The notes under the pieces were generated by a model. It did no database searches and was not told the origin of the DNA. It saw only the letters and a program-made list of their open reading frames with translations. From Skeletonema tropicum (taxonomy: Eukaryota > Bacillariophyta > Thalassiosirophyceae > Thalassiosirales > Thalassiosiraceae), in NCBI GenBank assembly GCA_037178625.1, contig CM074130.1:3348001-3412000 (forward strand): a DNA stretch of 64,000 nt. The letters are read 5' to 3'. Below, piece after piece: positions 29,859-41,888 of the stretch. The number at the start of each line of letters is the position of its first letter. Position 1 is the stretch's first letter. Both the position numbers and the translations under genes were made by a program.

Positions 29859-32301
29859 ATGAAATTCAACATCGCAGTAGCGACTTTACTCGCTTCGTTT
29901 GGGTTGGCCAATGCTGCCTGCCCGAATCAGTGCAGTGGTCATGGTGATTGTGGGCCTCACGATATGTGCACTTGCGACAGGAATTGGCAGGGTGCCGATT
30001 GTTCTCTGAGTGAGTTTGAAAGTCTGTCTTTGAAACTCCCTTCTCGTTTCATTCATTCTAATGATAATGCTATTCATCATTTCTCAACTCTCAGGAACTT
30101 GTCCCTTTGGAAGGGCCCACGTTGATACTCCCAAGGGTGATCTCGATGCGTCCCTCTCAGTTGAACCCTACAACACACTCGTTTTGGAAGGATCGACCGT
30201 CTATCCTTACGGAACGTCAGAAGCATTTCCATTGATGCAAGATACTGCCGGTAATCTCATGGCCAATTCTGCACATGACTACATGGAGTGTTCTAACAAG
30301 GGTCTTTGCGATCGAGCGAAAGGACAATGCGAATGTCTTCCTGGCTATGATGGTGCCGCCTGCCAGCGTGCTTCTTGTCCAAGCAAGGCAAACTCAAACA
30401 CTCCTGGAAGTGGTCAGGGATTGAGCAATGTTGCATTCAAGGTATTTACGGGCAAGAGTTCCTTCAATGGCCGAGCGATGACCATTCCGCAAGTTGGACA
30501 GTGCTCTGGGCATGGAACATGCATGACAAATGAACAGCTTGCATTTTTGGACCATGGCAATTCATATGGCCTATGGGACAAACATTCTACTATGGGATGC
30601 AAGTGTGATCCTGGATATACTGGCGCTGATTGCTCCGAACGCACCTGCGTGCATGGAGTCGATCCTTTGTACATTGATGATACTTCGACTCGCGTCACGC
30701 ACACTACGGTTCGTATTGAGTCAAGCGATTCAGATGCTCTCTCGGGCGAATATGCCATTCGATTTTGGGACACGTCTGGTGAGGACTTCACTACTAAGGG
30801 GATCCCAGTCACAGGCGACGGTATCGTTGATGGAGCTTCAAAGACGCATTGTGATGCTGTCCGTGAGGCTTTCTTGGAATTGCCGAACAGTGTAGTCCCA
30901 TCGATTGAGTGTTCTCAGGAAGTTATTAATACCGATAAGGGCGTTGAATACACTCTCAAATTTGTTGGCAATCCAGGCAAGCTTCGTGAGATTGAGATTG
31001 ACGAATATTTAGATGGATCACGTTCGACTGTTGGTGTATCTTCTGGAACTATGACCATGGGTGTTCATACTAAAGTGGTTGGAGAATCTGTAGATTACTT
31101 TGCTGAGAGGTGCGATGGAATTACTGTGAAGGTCCTTGCCGACTCATCTACTATTGATGACAGTTGGATCCTCGATAATGTCCGTCCTGGCTCTCTTGGG
31201 TATTTATCTGGCCCTGATGGCCCTCTCTCTGCCTCCGAGATGAAGATTCTGAAGAAATGTTTGGGTGATTCCGATTGGGATCCTGACAACAATGTTGAAG
31301 TTGCCGATTGGGACTACGGCGTTGTGGTTGAAAATGATGGAGTTGACTCGCACAACATGATTGGAGCGCATCCTCACGCCATCAAAGTTGTTCCCATTAG
31401 CGGTGATGTTCATTACACAACTAACACGCCTGGATCATACCATCTTGTTTGGTTTGACGAAGATGCTACTTCGGGTAAGGAATTTCGCGTGGCAAATCTT
31501 AACAGTGATGCCAACGATGTGTCAGAGGCCACTGAAATGTACCTCTACACCACCAAGGGCACTGTTCAGCAAATGGGCTATGGATCCGAGCCGAGGATTG
31601 CTGACAACTCAAGCGGCACTGCATCTAGCACACGCATCGTTGGTTTCTTTGACAAGGATACCAACAGGATTTACACCAACTACGATACAAGTTGTCAGAC
31701 CAACCCAGGCAACAACCACAGATGCGTCGAGAAGGGGGATAAACTCTTCGTTGTCGACTCGTGTTGGGGCAAAGGAGAACTGGGTGTTGGAGCTGCGAGT
31801 CCCAACTCAATCTTTGGTGGTACGACTTTGAATGCATGCGCCGATAGTACGATTCCGAACAAAGACTCTGGAAACATCTACACAGTCACAAAAGTGTACA
31901 CAACCGCCCCCAATGCGGAATCTGCCAATTCCGCTGCAGATGAGATTGATGTCTCTTCCGACGTAACGTTGAAGCGCTATGTGAATACGAACATCATTGA
32001 AGTAGATGCAAGCTTCGGCTGGCAGGGATTGAAAGGAGATCCCGAAAACTCTAACTCGGCAGGAGACGACACTACTTGGTCCGACAACACTGGTGTGGTT
32101 GTATTGTTTCATTTCACTCCACACGAAGATGGAACGTATGAGGCGGTATCAGAATGCAGCAACCGCGGAAACTGCGATCGGGAAGCGGGTCTCTGTAAGT
32201 GCTTCTCTGGGTACACTTCTTACGACTGTTCCGAACAGAATATTCTCGCTCTGAGTGATGAAGATAAAGCTGCTAAACTGAACAAGAAGAAGACGAGCTA
32301 A
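29859..32301 (+). CDS. Secreted EGF-like-repeat protein
   Basis: Two exons (29859-30009, 30095-32301; 85-bp GT-AG intron) give about 785 aa. The start [20 protein letters not shown] is a clean signal peptide. EGF-like modules follow: [17 protein letters not shown]...C at residues 21-50, with the sixth Cys region continuing over the splice into [33 protein letters not shown] near 125; CSGHGTC...[12 protein letters not shown] near 195; and a last [20 protein letters not shown] near 750. The middle 450 residues are Cys-poor and rich in Asp, Thr and Ser, without transmembrane span. It probably acts at the cell surface or in the extracellular matrix; ligand unknown. No lectin or protease domain is seen. 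Confidence 0.85.
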
Positions 32302-32791
32302 GCAGTAATGAGTTTCACGACACCAGACCTCAATCAATCTCAATGATGAGTAGGTAATTTAGTCACAAATCAAGATATCCACCGTGATTAAATAAAACTA
32401 AAGAATATTCCTACGACTTCTACTCGGCAAAAAAGCAATGTTTCTCATCGCTGGATCTTACTTGAAGGGGAGGGTGCTATCGTGACGACACCTTCTCGCG
32501 GCGTACAGGCAGGCCAAAAAGCTGGTCGGGGCGGATCGTGGGTCTGCTATGTGTGAGGTCCTGTGTAAGCGATCTTTAGCGACCACGCGAAAGGAACCCT
32601 TTGGAAAAGCAAGAGCAAGAGGCGAAGACACAAGCTGTGTTTTGTGTTTTTCATGGAGTGAGTTCTGTGTTCTGTGTTCGTCGAAAGTGTCAAGAGAGAC
32701 AATGTGGCTGGTGGCAATTCGCTCAAGGAAACTTCATGGGGCGCTATTAAGATTTCTACAATAGATTAAATTATCTATTTGCAACTAATCT
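32302..32791. other. Intergenic between convergent genes
   Basis: 3' regions of the EGF-like gene and the secreted unknown. A 71-codon frame at 32549-32764 lacks protein features. An AATAAA-type signal lies shortly after the EGF stop (about 32391). Confidence 0.4.
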
Positions 32792-33616
32792 TTACTTTTC
32801 GATGCTTGACACATCAAAACCGTCTATCATAGCCTTTACAGCAGAGCAATCCCTTGCAACGCCAGGTTCAGGCGAGCAACAAGCATTTGTTGCCTCTTCG
32901 CCCACATTGCCTATATTATAAGAAGTACTCACCATCGAGATGATTTTACTTTCACCTTGAGTGTTTTTTGAAGGCGACGAATAGCCTAACTTGCCCTTGT
33001 ACCTAAGGTCAACGTCTACGGTCCCTCCTTGCCCAAAGCCAAGCCATCCATCATCATTACAGTCAGTAAAGGTGAGGTAGTGCCAGCCTTCGGTCATCGC
33101 GTAGGGTCTCCAGGCCTTCACAGCGTGAGTCTGTGAGAAGTACCCTGCAGACACCTCACATGTGATCATACCCGCGCGCCCTGTGGTTAGAGGACCCTTC
33201 AAATATTCGAGGTAATCCAAAGCTTCCTTGGGCATGTACTCGCGGAAACGAGAAATGGTGAAAGCGGCCTTGGTCAGTTGTGGGACGGACATGATGCAAG
33301 TTGAATCGACGCCGATTTCATCGAGGAAATTTGATGAAAAGATAGTTGTGCAGTTGGGAAACTTTTCAAAGCCTACTTTCCCACCAGGCAGCTCCATTTG
33401 AACATCACCTCGGTTGAGAGATGCCACGTCGAGGGCGCATTGTGGTTTGTCGATGGGTTGGAGTTGCTTGTGTTCAGGGTCTGCCACCGACAACGAAGGC
33501 GGTGCGTCTGATGTAGACAGATCACTCGCAGTGACCTCGCGTAGGTTCGTTGTTCTCTCAGCAGAAGCTGTGTATGAGAACGGCAATGCCACAAGCACGA
33601 AGTGATATAAATTCAT
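32792..33616 (-). CDS. Secreted Cys-containing protein of unknown family
   Basis: A single exon of 274 aa with a signal peptide (MNLYHFVLVALPFSYTASAE). No known domain is recognised. The mature part has about eight Cys, probably disulphide-bonded: CALDVAS near residue 60, FPNCTTIFSS near 87, STCIMS near 105, MITCEVS near 150, FTDCNDDGWLGFGQGG near 185, and NACCSPEPGVARDCSAVKAM near the end. The acidic DCNDDG segment could bind calcium; this is inference. The last third of the gene is present a second time, broken, 1.8 kb away at the edge of the satellite array. Confidence 0.7.
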   Translation of the reverse strand: MNLYHFVLVALPFSYTASAERTTNLREVTASDLSTSDAPPSLSVADPEHKQLQPIDKPQCALDVASLNRGDVQMELPGGKVGFEKFPNCTTIFSSNFLDEIGVDSTCIMSVPQLTKAAFTISRFREYMPKEALDYLEYLKGPLTTGRAGMITCEVSAGYFSQTHAVKAWRPYAMTEGWHYLTFTDCNDDGWLGFGQGGTVDVDLRYKGKLGYSSPSKNTQGESKIISMVSTSYNIGNVGEEATNACCSPEPGVARDCSAVKAMIDGFDVSSIEK

Positions 33617-34543
33617 AGTTGTTGTTCGCTGTATGTTTGTGACGATTATGGCGTATTATGTCGTCCTTAGATGTGTATTGAGAACTAGTCGAACAATCCT
33701 ATTCGCTGCAAAAGACCCCCAAGGGGAATGCTAAAGAGATGAGCAAGACAGAGATCCATTAAAATCGCGTGAGCACCTATTCTTCCACATTCCACGTTCA
33801 AATCGTACTGAGCTCCAGCTTGAGGCAAGGGAATACAAATCTAAGCGGTAGCAACGAGTCATTTCAATCTTCAAATGACTCTGCGTCGACGGCGAAGAGT
33901 AGGAAGGGTCATTTTGATGTGGCCAGATCGACCGTCAAAGATCATATCTGGATACTTAGATGATGGTCTTCCGTTCACAAGCCCTCCTTCTATCTACAAG
34001 GCCCTCTCCATCTTCTATGTAGATTGATCAATCATTTACTTACTTTCAGTCAACGTGGGAATATATATGAGAAATCGACCGATACGACACGTTTGGACAT
34101 TTTTAGACATTTTTGATTCTTATGCGAAGTCTGGTAACAAAAAATAAAGTGTGAGCCGGAACACGAAAAACGAGACAACACCTCACTCTTTCAGATGACT
34201 TTTTAAGACCATCAGTCAGTTTTTGAGTGATTGGGATTGATCGTTGGGTAAAATAATGATTACTTATGGCAGAGGCTAGCATATTTTAATATTATTATTA
34301 TTACAGTTACATGTCATTGGAAAAAACCACAAGCCACAAGTGAAATTCTTATATTGAAAAGTTTGAGCCAATGTATGCGTAGAGATAGAGATTAGAGATA
34401 GGTGAATAACATAATAAAAGTGCACTCATAGTTACGAATTCACGGTTGATCATTTCGAACAAGCTATTTTGCAATCAAGAGAATGATTCTAAGCATCAGC
34501 ATCAGACAAAGTAGTAAGATAAGAAGAAGCTTACTAGACTAAC
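33617..34543. other. Intergenic, AT-rich, no gene seen
   Basis: The spacer between the secreted unknown gene and its broken duplicate. AT-rich with homopolymer and ATTATT runs (about 34285-34305). The 64-codon frame at 33769-33963 is not supported. Confidence 0.4.
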
Positions 34544-34863
34544 ATTATCTATTTACAGCCAATCCTGCCCTGTCAATGCTTGACAAATCCAAACCGTCTA
34601 TCATAACCTTTACAGCAGAGCAATCCCTTGAAACGTCAGGTTTAGACAAGCAACATGCATTTGTTGCCTCCACGCCCACATTGCCTATTATAAGAAGTAC
34701 TACAATCGAATCGAAACGAATCTACTTCCAACTCGAGAGTGCTGCGACGGCGACGCAAAACCAAATTTGCCCTTGTACTTAATGTGCACATTAAGGAATC
34801 CTCCTTAACCAAACACAAGCCATCCATCATCATTACAGTCAGTAAAGGTGAGGTAGTGCCAGC
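34544..34863 (-). pseudogene. Broken duplicate of the 3' end of the secreted unknown gene
   Basis: About 320 bp align with 32770-33087, in the same orientation, from 3' flank (ATTATCTATTT) through to GGTGAGGTAGTGCCAGC. Long stretches are near identical (for example around CCGTCTATCATA and the segment coding the CNDDGW region), but indels shift the frame, so no protein is encoded. There is no start or signal peptide. The copy ends at 34863, about 20 bp before the first satellite monomer. Confidence 0.85.
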
Positions 34864-34882
34864 GACCAGACAGCCTCGGAGC

Positions 34883-37800
34883 CGTAGCTGATGTGAGAGT
34901 GAGAGGTCCAGTGAGCTGGCCGGCAGCACCACATTCAACTCAAATCGTATCTATCACCGTCAGTATGGGCATGAGCCGCTTCTAGGGGCCAATTGTAGTC
35001 GGCGGCGATACTAACCATGCTCATATGTACTGCTCAGTCGACTAGCGTTCGTAGAAGCGATGCTACAACCTCATAGCTGATGTGAGAGGTCCAGTGTGGG
35101 CTGGCCGGCAGCACCACATTCCACCAAATCGAATCTATCACCGTCAGTATGGGCATGAGCCGCTTCTAGGGGCCCATTATAGTCGGCGGCGATACTAACC
35201 ATGCTCATATGTACTGCTCAGATGACTAGCGTCCGTAGAAGCGATGCTACAGTCTCAAAGCAAAACTGAAGGGTCCAGTGTGAGCTGGCCGGCAGAACCA
35301 CATTCCACTCAAATCGTATCTTTCGCCGTCAATATGGGCATGAGCCGCTTCTAGGGGCCCATTATAGTCGGCGGCGATACTAACCATGCTCATATGTATG
35401 TACTGCTCAGACGACTAGCGTCCGTAGAAGCGATGCTACTGTCTCAAAGCAAAACTAAAGGGTCCAGTGTGGGCTGGCCGGCAGAACCACATTCAACTCA
35501 AATCGTATCTATCGCCGTCAGTATGGGCATGAGCCGCTTCTAGGGGCCCATTATAGTCGGCGGCGATACTAACCATGCTCAAATGTACTGCTCAGACGAC
35601 TAGCGTCCGTAGAAGCGATGCTACAACCTCGTATCTGATGTGTGAGGTCCAGTGTGTGCTGGCCGGCAGCACCGCATTCAACTCAAATCGTATCTATCAC
35701 CGTCAGTATGGGCATGAGCCGCTTCTAGGGGCCCATTATAGTCGGCGGCGATACTAAACATGCTAATATGTACTGCTCAGACGACTAGCGCCAGTAGAAG
35801 CGATGCTACAGTCTCATAGCAAAACTGAAGGGTCCAGTGTGTGCTGGCCGGCAGAACCACATTCAACTCAAATCGTATCTTTCGCCGTCAGTATGGGCAT
35901 GAGCCGCTTCTAGGGGCCCATTATAGTCGGCGGCGATACAAACCATGGTCATATGTATTGCTCAGACGACTAGCGTCCGTAGAAGCGATGCTACAACCTC
36001 GTATCTGATGTGTGAGGACCAGTGTGTGCTGGCCGGCAGCACCGCATTCAACTCAAATCGAAACTTTCACCGTCAGTATGGGCATGAGCCGCTTCTAGGG
36101 GCCCATTATAGTCGGCGGCGATACTAACCATGCTCATATGTACTGCTCAGACGACTAGCGTCCGTAGAAGCGATGCTTCAACTTCGTAGCTGATGTGTGA
36201 GGTCCAGTGTGTGCTGGCCGGCAGCACCGCATTCAACTCAAATCGTATCTATCACCGTCAGTATGGGCATGAGCCGCTTCTAGGGGCCCATTATAGTCGG
36301 CGGCGATGCCAACCATGCTCAAATGTACTGCTCAGACGACTAGCGCCCGTAGAAGCGATGCTACAGTCTCATAGCAAAACTGAAGGGTCCAGTGTGTGCT
36401 GGCCGGCAGAACCACATTCCACTCAAATCATATCTTTCGCCGTCAGTATGGGCATGAGCCGCTTCTAGGGGCCCATTATAGTCGGCGGCGATGCCTACCA
36501 TGGTCATATGTACTGCTCAGACGACTAGCGTCCGTAGAAGCGATGCTACAACCTCGTATCTGATGTGTGAGGTCCAGTGTGTGCTGGCCGGCAGCACCAC
36601 ATTCAACTCAAATCGTATCTATCACCGTCAGTATGGGCATGAGCCGCTTCTAGGGGCCCATTATAGTCGGCGGCGATACTAACCATGCTCATATGTACTG
36701 CTCAGACGACTAGCGTCCGTAGAAGCGATGCTTTAACCTCGTAGCTGATGTGAGAGGTCCAGTGTGGGCTGGCCGGCAGCACCGCATTCAACTCAAATCG
36801 TATCTATCACCGTCAGTATGGGCATGAGCCGCTTCTAGGGGCCCATTATAGTCGGCGGCGATGCCAACCATGCTCATATGTACTGCTCAGACGACTAGCG
36901 CCCGTAGAAGCGATGCTACAGTCTCATAGCAAAACTGAAGGGTCCAGTGTGTGCTGGCCGGCAGAACCACATTCCACTCAAATCATATCTTTCGCCGTCA
37001 GTATGGGCATGAGCCGCTTCTAGGGGCCCATTATAGTCGGCGGCGATGCCTACCATGGTCATATGTACTGCTCAGACGACTAGCGTCCGTAGAAGCGATG
37101 CTACAACCTCGTATCTGATGTGTGAGGTCCAGTGTGTGCTGGCCGGCAGCACCACATTCAACTCAAATCGTATCTATCACCGTCAGTATGGGCATGAGCC
37201 GCTTCTAGGGGCCCATTATAGTCGGCGGCGATACTAACCATGCTCATATGTACTGCTCAGACGACTAGCGTCCGTAGAAGCGATGCTTTAACCTCGTAGC
37301 TGATGTGAGAGGTCCAGTGTGGGCTGGCCGGCAGCACCGCATTCAACTCAAATCGTATCTATCACCGTCAGTATGGGCATGAGCCGCTTCTAGGGGCCCA
37401 TTATAGTCGGCGGCGATGCCAACCATGCTCATATGTACTGCTCAGACGACTAGCGCCCGTAGAAGCGATGCTACAGTCTCATAGCAAAACTGAAGGGTCC
37501 AGTGTGTGCTGGCCGGCAGAACCACATTCAACTCAAATCATATCTTTCGCCGTCAGTATGGGCATGAGCCGCTTCTAGGGGCCCATTATAGTCGGCGGCG
37601 ATGCCAACCATGGTCATATGTACTGCTCAGACGACTAGCGTCCGTAGAAGCGATGCTACAACCTCGTATCTGATGTGTGAGGTCCAGTGTGTGCTGGCCG
37701 GCAGAACCACATTCCACTCAAATCGTATCTATCACCGTCAGTATGGGCATCAGCCGCTTCTAGGGGCCCATTATAGTCGGCGGCGATACTAACCATGCTC

Positions 37801-40800
37801 ATATGTACTGCTCAGACGACTAGCGTTCGTAGAAGCGATGCTTCAACCTCGTAGCTGATGTGAGAGGTCCAGTGTGGGCTGGCCGGCAGCACCGCATTTA
37901 ACTCAAATCGTATCTATCACCGTCAGTATGGGCATGAGCCGCTTCTAGGGGCCCATTATAGTCGGCGGCGATACTAACCATGCTCAAATGTACTGCTCAG
38001 ACGACTAGCGTCCGTAGAAGCGATGCTACAACCTCGTATCTGATGTGTGAGGTCCAGTGTGTGCTGGCCGGCAGAACCACATTCAACTCAAATCGTATCT
38101 ATCACCGTCAGTATGGGCATGAGCCGCTTCTAGGGGCCCATTATAGTCGGCGGCGATACTAACCATGCTCAAATGTACTGCTCAGACTACTAGCGTCCGT
38201 AGAAGCGATGCCATGAACTTCGTAGCTGATGTGTGAGGTCCAGTGTGTGCTGGCCGGCAGAACCACATTCAACTCAAATCGTATCTATCACCGTCAGTAT
38301 GGGCATGAGCCGCTTCTAGGGGCCCATTATAGTCGGCGGCGATACTAACCATGCTCATATGTACTGCTCAGACGACTAGCGTCCGTAGAAGCGATGCTAC
38401 AACATCGTATCTGATGTGTGAGGTCCAGTGTGTGCTGGCCGGCAGAACCACATTCAACTCAAATCGTATCTATCACCGTCAGTATGGGCATGAGCCGCTT
38501 CTAGGGGCCCATTATAGTCGGCGGCGATACTAACCATGCTCATATGTATGTACTGCTCAGACGACTAGCGTCCGTAGAAGCGATGCCATGAACTTCGTAG
38601 CTGATGTGAGAGGTCCAGTGTGTGCTGGCCGGCAGCACCGCATTCAACTCAAATCGTATCTATCACCGTCAGTATGGGCATGAGCCGCTTCTAGGGGCCC
38701 ATTATAGTCGGCGGCGATACTAACCATGCTCATATGTACTGCTCAGACGACTAGCGCCCGTAGAAGCGATGCTACAGTCTCATAGCAAAACTGAAGGGTC
38801 CAGTGTGTGCTGGCCGGCAGAACCACATTCCACTCAAATCATATCTTTCGCCGTCAGTATGGGCATGAGCCGCTTCTAGGGGCCCATTATAGTCGGCGGC
38901 GATACTAACCATGCTCATATGTACTGCTCAGACGACTAGCGTCCGTAGAAGCGATGCTACAACCTCGTATCTGATGTGTGAGGTCCAGTGTGTGCTGGAC
39001 GGCAGCACCACATTCAACTCAAATCGTATCTATCACCGTCAGTATGGGCATGAGCCGCTTCTAGGGGCCCATTTTATTGGGCGGCGATGCCAACCATGCT
39101 CAAATGTACTGCTCAGATGACTAGCGTCCGTAGAAGCAATGCTACAACCTCGTAGCTGATGTGAGAGGTCCAGTGTGGGCTGGCCGGCAGAACCACATTC
39201 AACTCAAATCGTATCTATCGCCGTCAGTATGGGCATGAGCCGCTTCTAGGGGCCCATTATAGTCGGCGGCGATACTAACCATGCTCATATGTACTGCTCA
39301 GACGACTAGCGTTCGTAGAAGCGATGCTTCAACCTCGTAGCTGATGTGAGAGGTCCAGTGTGGGCTGGCCGGCAGCACCGCATTTAACTCAAATCGTATC
39401 TATCACCGTCAGTATGGGCATGAGCCGCTTCTAGGGGCCCATTATAGTCGGCGGCGATACTAACCATGCTCATATGTACTGCTCAGACGACTAGCGTCCG
39501 TAGAAGCGATGCTACAACCTCGTATCTGATGTGTGAGGTCCAGTGTGTGCTGGCCGGCAGAACCACATTCAACTCAAATCGTATCTATCACCGTCAGTAT
39601 GGGCATGAGCCGCTTCTAGGGGCCCATTATAGTCGGCGGCGATACTAACCATGCTCAAATGTACTGCTTAGACGACTAGCGTCCGTAGAAGCGATGCCAT
39701 GAACTTCGTAGCTGATGTGTGAGGTCCAGTGTGTGCTGGCCGGCAGAACCACATTCAACTCAAATCGTATCTATCACCGTCAGTATGGGCATGAGCCGCT
39801 TCTAGGGGCCCATTATAGTCGGCGGCGATACTAACCATGCTCATATGTACTGCTCAGACGACTAGCGCCCGTAGAAGCGATGCTACAACCTCGTATCTGA
39901 TGTGTGAGGTCCAGTGTGTGCTGGCCGGCAGAACCACATTCAACTCAAATCGTATCTATCACCGTCAGTATGGGCATGAGCCGCTTCTAGGGGCCCATTA
40001 TAGTCGGCTGCGATACTAACCATGCTCATATGTATGTACTGCTCAGACGACTAGCGTCCGTAGAAGCGATGCCATGAACTTCGTAGCTGATGTGAGAGGT
40101 CCAGTGTGTGCTGGCCGACAGCACCGCATTCAACTCAAATCGTATCTATCACCGTCAGTATGGGCATGAGCCGCTTCTAGGGGCCCATTATAGTCGGCGG
40201 CGATACTAACCATGCTCATATGTACTGCTCAGACGACTAGCGCCCGTAGAAGCGATGCTACAGTCTCATAGCAAAACTGAAGGGTCCAGTGTGTGCTGGC
40301 CGGCAGAACCACATTCCACTCAAATCATATCTTTCGCCGTCAGTATGGGCATGAGCCGCTTCTAGGGGCCCATTATAGTCGGCGGCGATACTAACCATGC
40401 TCATATGTACTGCTCAGACGACTAGCGTCCGTAGAAGCGATGCTACAACCTCGTATCTGATGTGTGAGGTCCAGTGTGTGCTGGCCGGCAGCACCACATT
40501 CAACTCAAATCGTATCTATCACCGTCAGTATGGGCATGAGCCGCTTCTAGGGGCCCATTATAGTCGGCGGCGATGCCAACCATGCTCAAATGTACTGCTC
40601 AGATGACTAGCGTCCGTAGAAGCAATGCTACAACCTCGTAGCTGATGTGAGAGGTCCAGTGTGGGCTGGCCGGCAGAACCACATTCAACTCAAATCGTAT
40701 CTATCGCCGTCAGTATGGGCATGAGCCGCTTCTAGGGGCCCATTATAGTCGGCGGCGATACTAACCATGCTCATATGTACTGCTCAGACGACTAGCGTCC

Positions 40801-41720
40801 GTAGAAGCGATGCTTCAACCTCGTAGCTGATGTGAGAGGTCCAGTGTGGGCTGGCCGGCAGCACCGCATTCAACTCAAATCGTATCTATCACCGTCAGTA
40901 TGGGCATGAGCCGCTTCTAGGGGCCCATTATAGTCGGCGGCGATGCCAACCATGCTCAAATGTACTGCTCAGATGACTAGCGCCCGTAGAAGCGATGCTA
41001 CAGTCTCAAAGCAAAACTGAAGGGTCCAGTGTGTGCTGGCCGGCAGAACCACATTCCACTCAAATCGTATCTATCACCGTCAGTATGGGCATGAGCCGCT
41101 TCTAGGGGCCCATTATAGTCGGCGGCGATACTAACCATGCTCATATGTACTGCTCAGACGACTAGCGTCCGTAGAAGCGATGCCAAGAACTTCGTAGCTG
41201 ATGTGTGAGGTCCAGTGTGTGCTGGCCGGCAGCACCGCATTCCACTCAAATCGTATCTATCACCGTCAGTATGGGCATGAGCCGCTTCTAGGGGCCCATT
41301 ATAGTCGGCGGCGATACTAACCATGCTCATATGTACTGCTCAGACGACTAGCGTCCGTAGAAGCGATGCTACAGTCTCATTGCTGATGTGTGAGGTCCAG
41401 TGTGGGCCAGCCGGCAGAACTACATTCCACTCAAATCGTATCTTTCGCCGTCAGTATGGGCATGGGCCGCTTCTAGAGGCTCATTATAGTCAGCGGCGAT
41501 AGTGTAAAAGCACATTAGCACTATTCAGACGTTTCGACTGCGTATAAGCGATACTACAACCTCGCAGCTGAATTGAGAGTTCTAGTGTGGGCTAGCAGAC
41601 AGCACCATCCAACCAAATCGTATCTTTCGTCTTCAATACGCACATTAGCCGCTTCTAGGGGCCCATTATAGTCGGCGGCGATACTATACAAGCACATTTT
41701 CACTGCTCATATGGATAGCG
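34883..41720. repeat. Satellite array: about 37 tandem copies of a 185-bp monomer with higher-order structure
   Basis: Every ~185 bp the same blocks recur: TGTACTGCTCAGACGACTAG, GTAGAAGCGATGC, GGTCCAGTGTG, TGGCCGGCAG, CACCGTCAGTATGGGCATGA, GCCGCTTCTAGGGGCCCATT and ATAGTCGGCGGCGAT. The monomer has 52% G+C. Monomer types differ in a segment after AAGCGATGC (CTACAACCTCGTATCTGATG; CTTCAACCTCGTAGCTGATG; CTACAGTCTCATAGCAAAAC; CCATGAACTTCGTAGCTGAT). From about 36.1 to 37.8 kb they run as a 555-bp trimer; from about 37.8 kb they form an octamer of 1,486 bp repeated twice. A few monomers carry an extra TATG. Outer monomers are decayed, the last near 41510-41700 strongly. Each unit has an open frame of about 60 codons in one phase, but units are not joined into a protein; I judge it non-coding. 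Confidence 0.97.
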
Positions 41721-41888
41721 TGCTTTCATTATGCCAATGCTTCTTCTTATGTTTTGATGTTTTTTGCTCTTTTTTTTGTATACTTGTATTTGTTGTCATT
41801 AATTTGGTTCTTTGTATAGAAACACACAACTGTGTGGTTGGTGCTATGGTCAGTGATAAATATTGTTAATAACTGTTTCTTTTGAATC

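Noticed and set aside
29697..30125. 142-codon frame that includes the EGF signal peptide
   Set aside because: It reads through the GT-AG intron at 30010-30094 and adds an A-rich, Lys-rich leader upstream; ATG 29859 gives a clean signal peptide and the spliced product continues the EGF pattern.
32792..34863. The secreted unknown gene as a tandem gene family
   Set aside because: The second copy covers only the 3' third and is frame-shifted; it is a pseudogene fragment, not a second gene.
35575..40606. Repeated open frames of 60-91 codons within the satellite (starting MLICTAQTTSVRRSDATT-like)
   Set aside because: They arise because each 185-bp monomer is open in one phase for about 60 codons; each ends in the next monomer, there is no continuous protein, and variation includes indels (extra TATG) without regard to frame.
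34883..41720. CRISPR-like array
   Set aside because: Units are contiguous 185-bp monomers without unique spacers, in a eukaryotic genome with introns and no cas genes.
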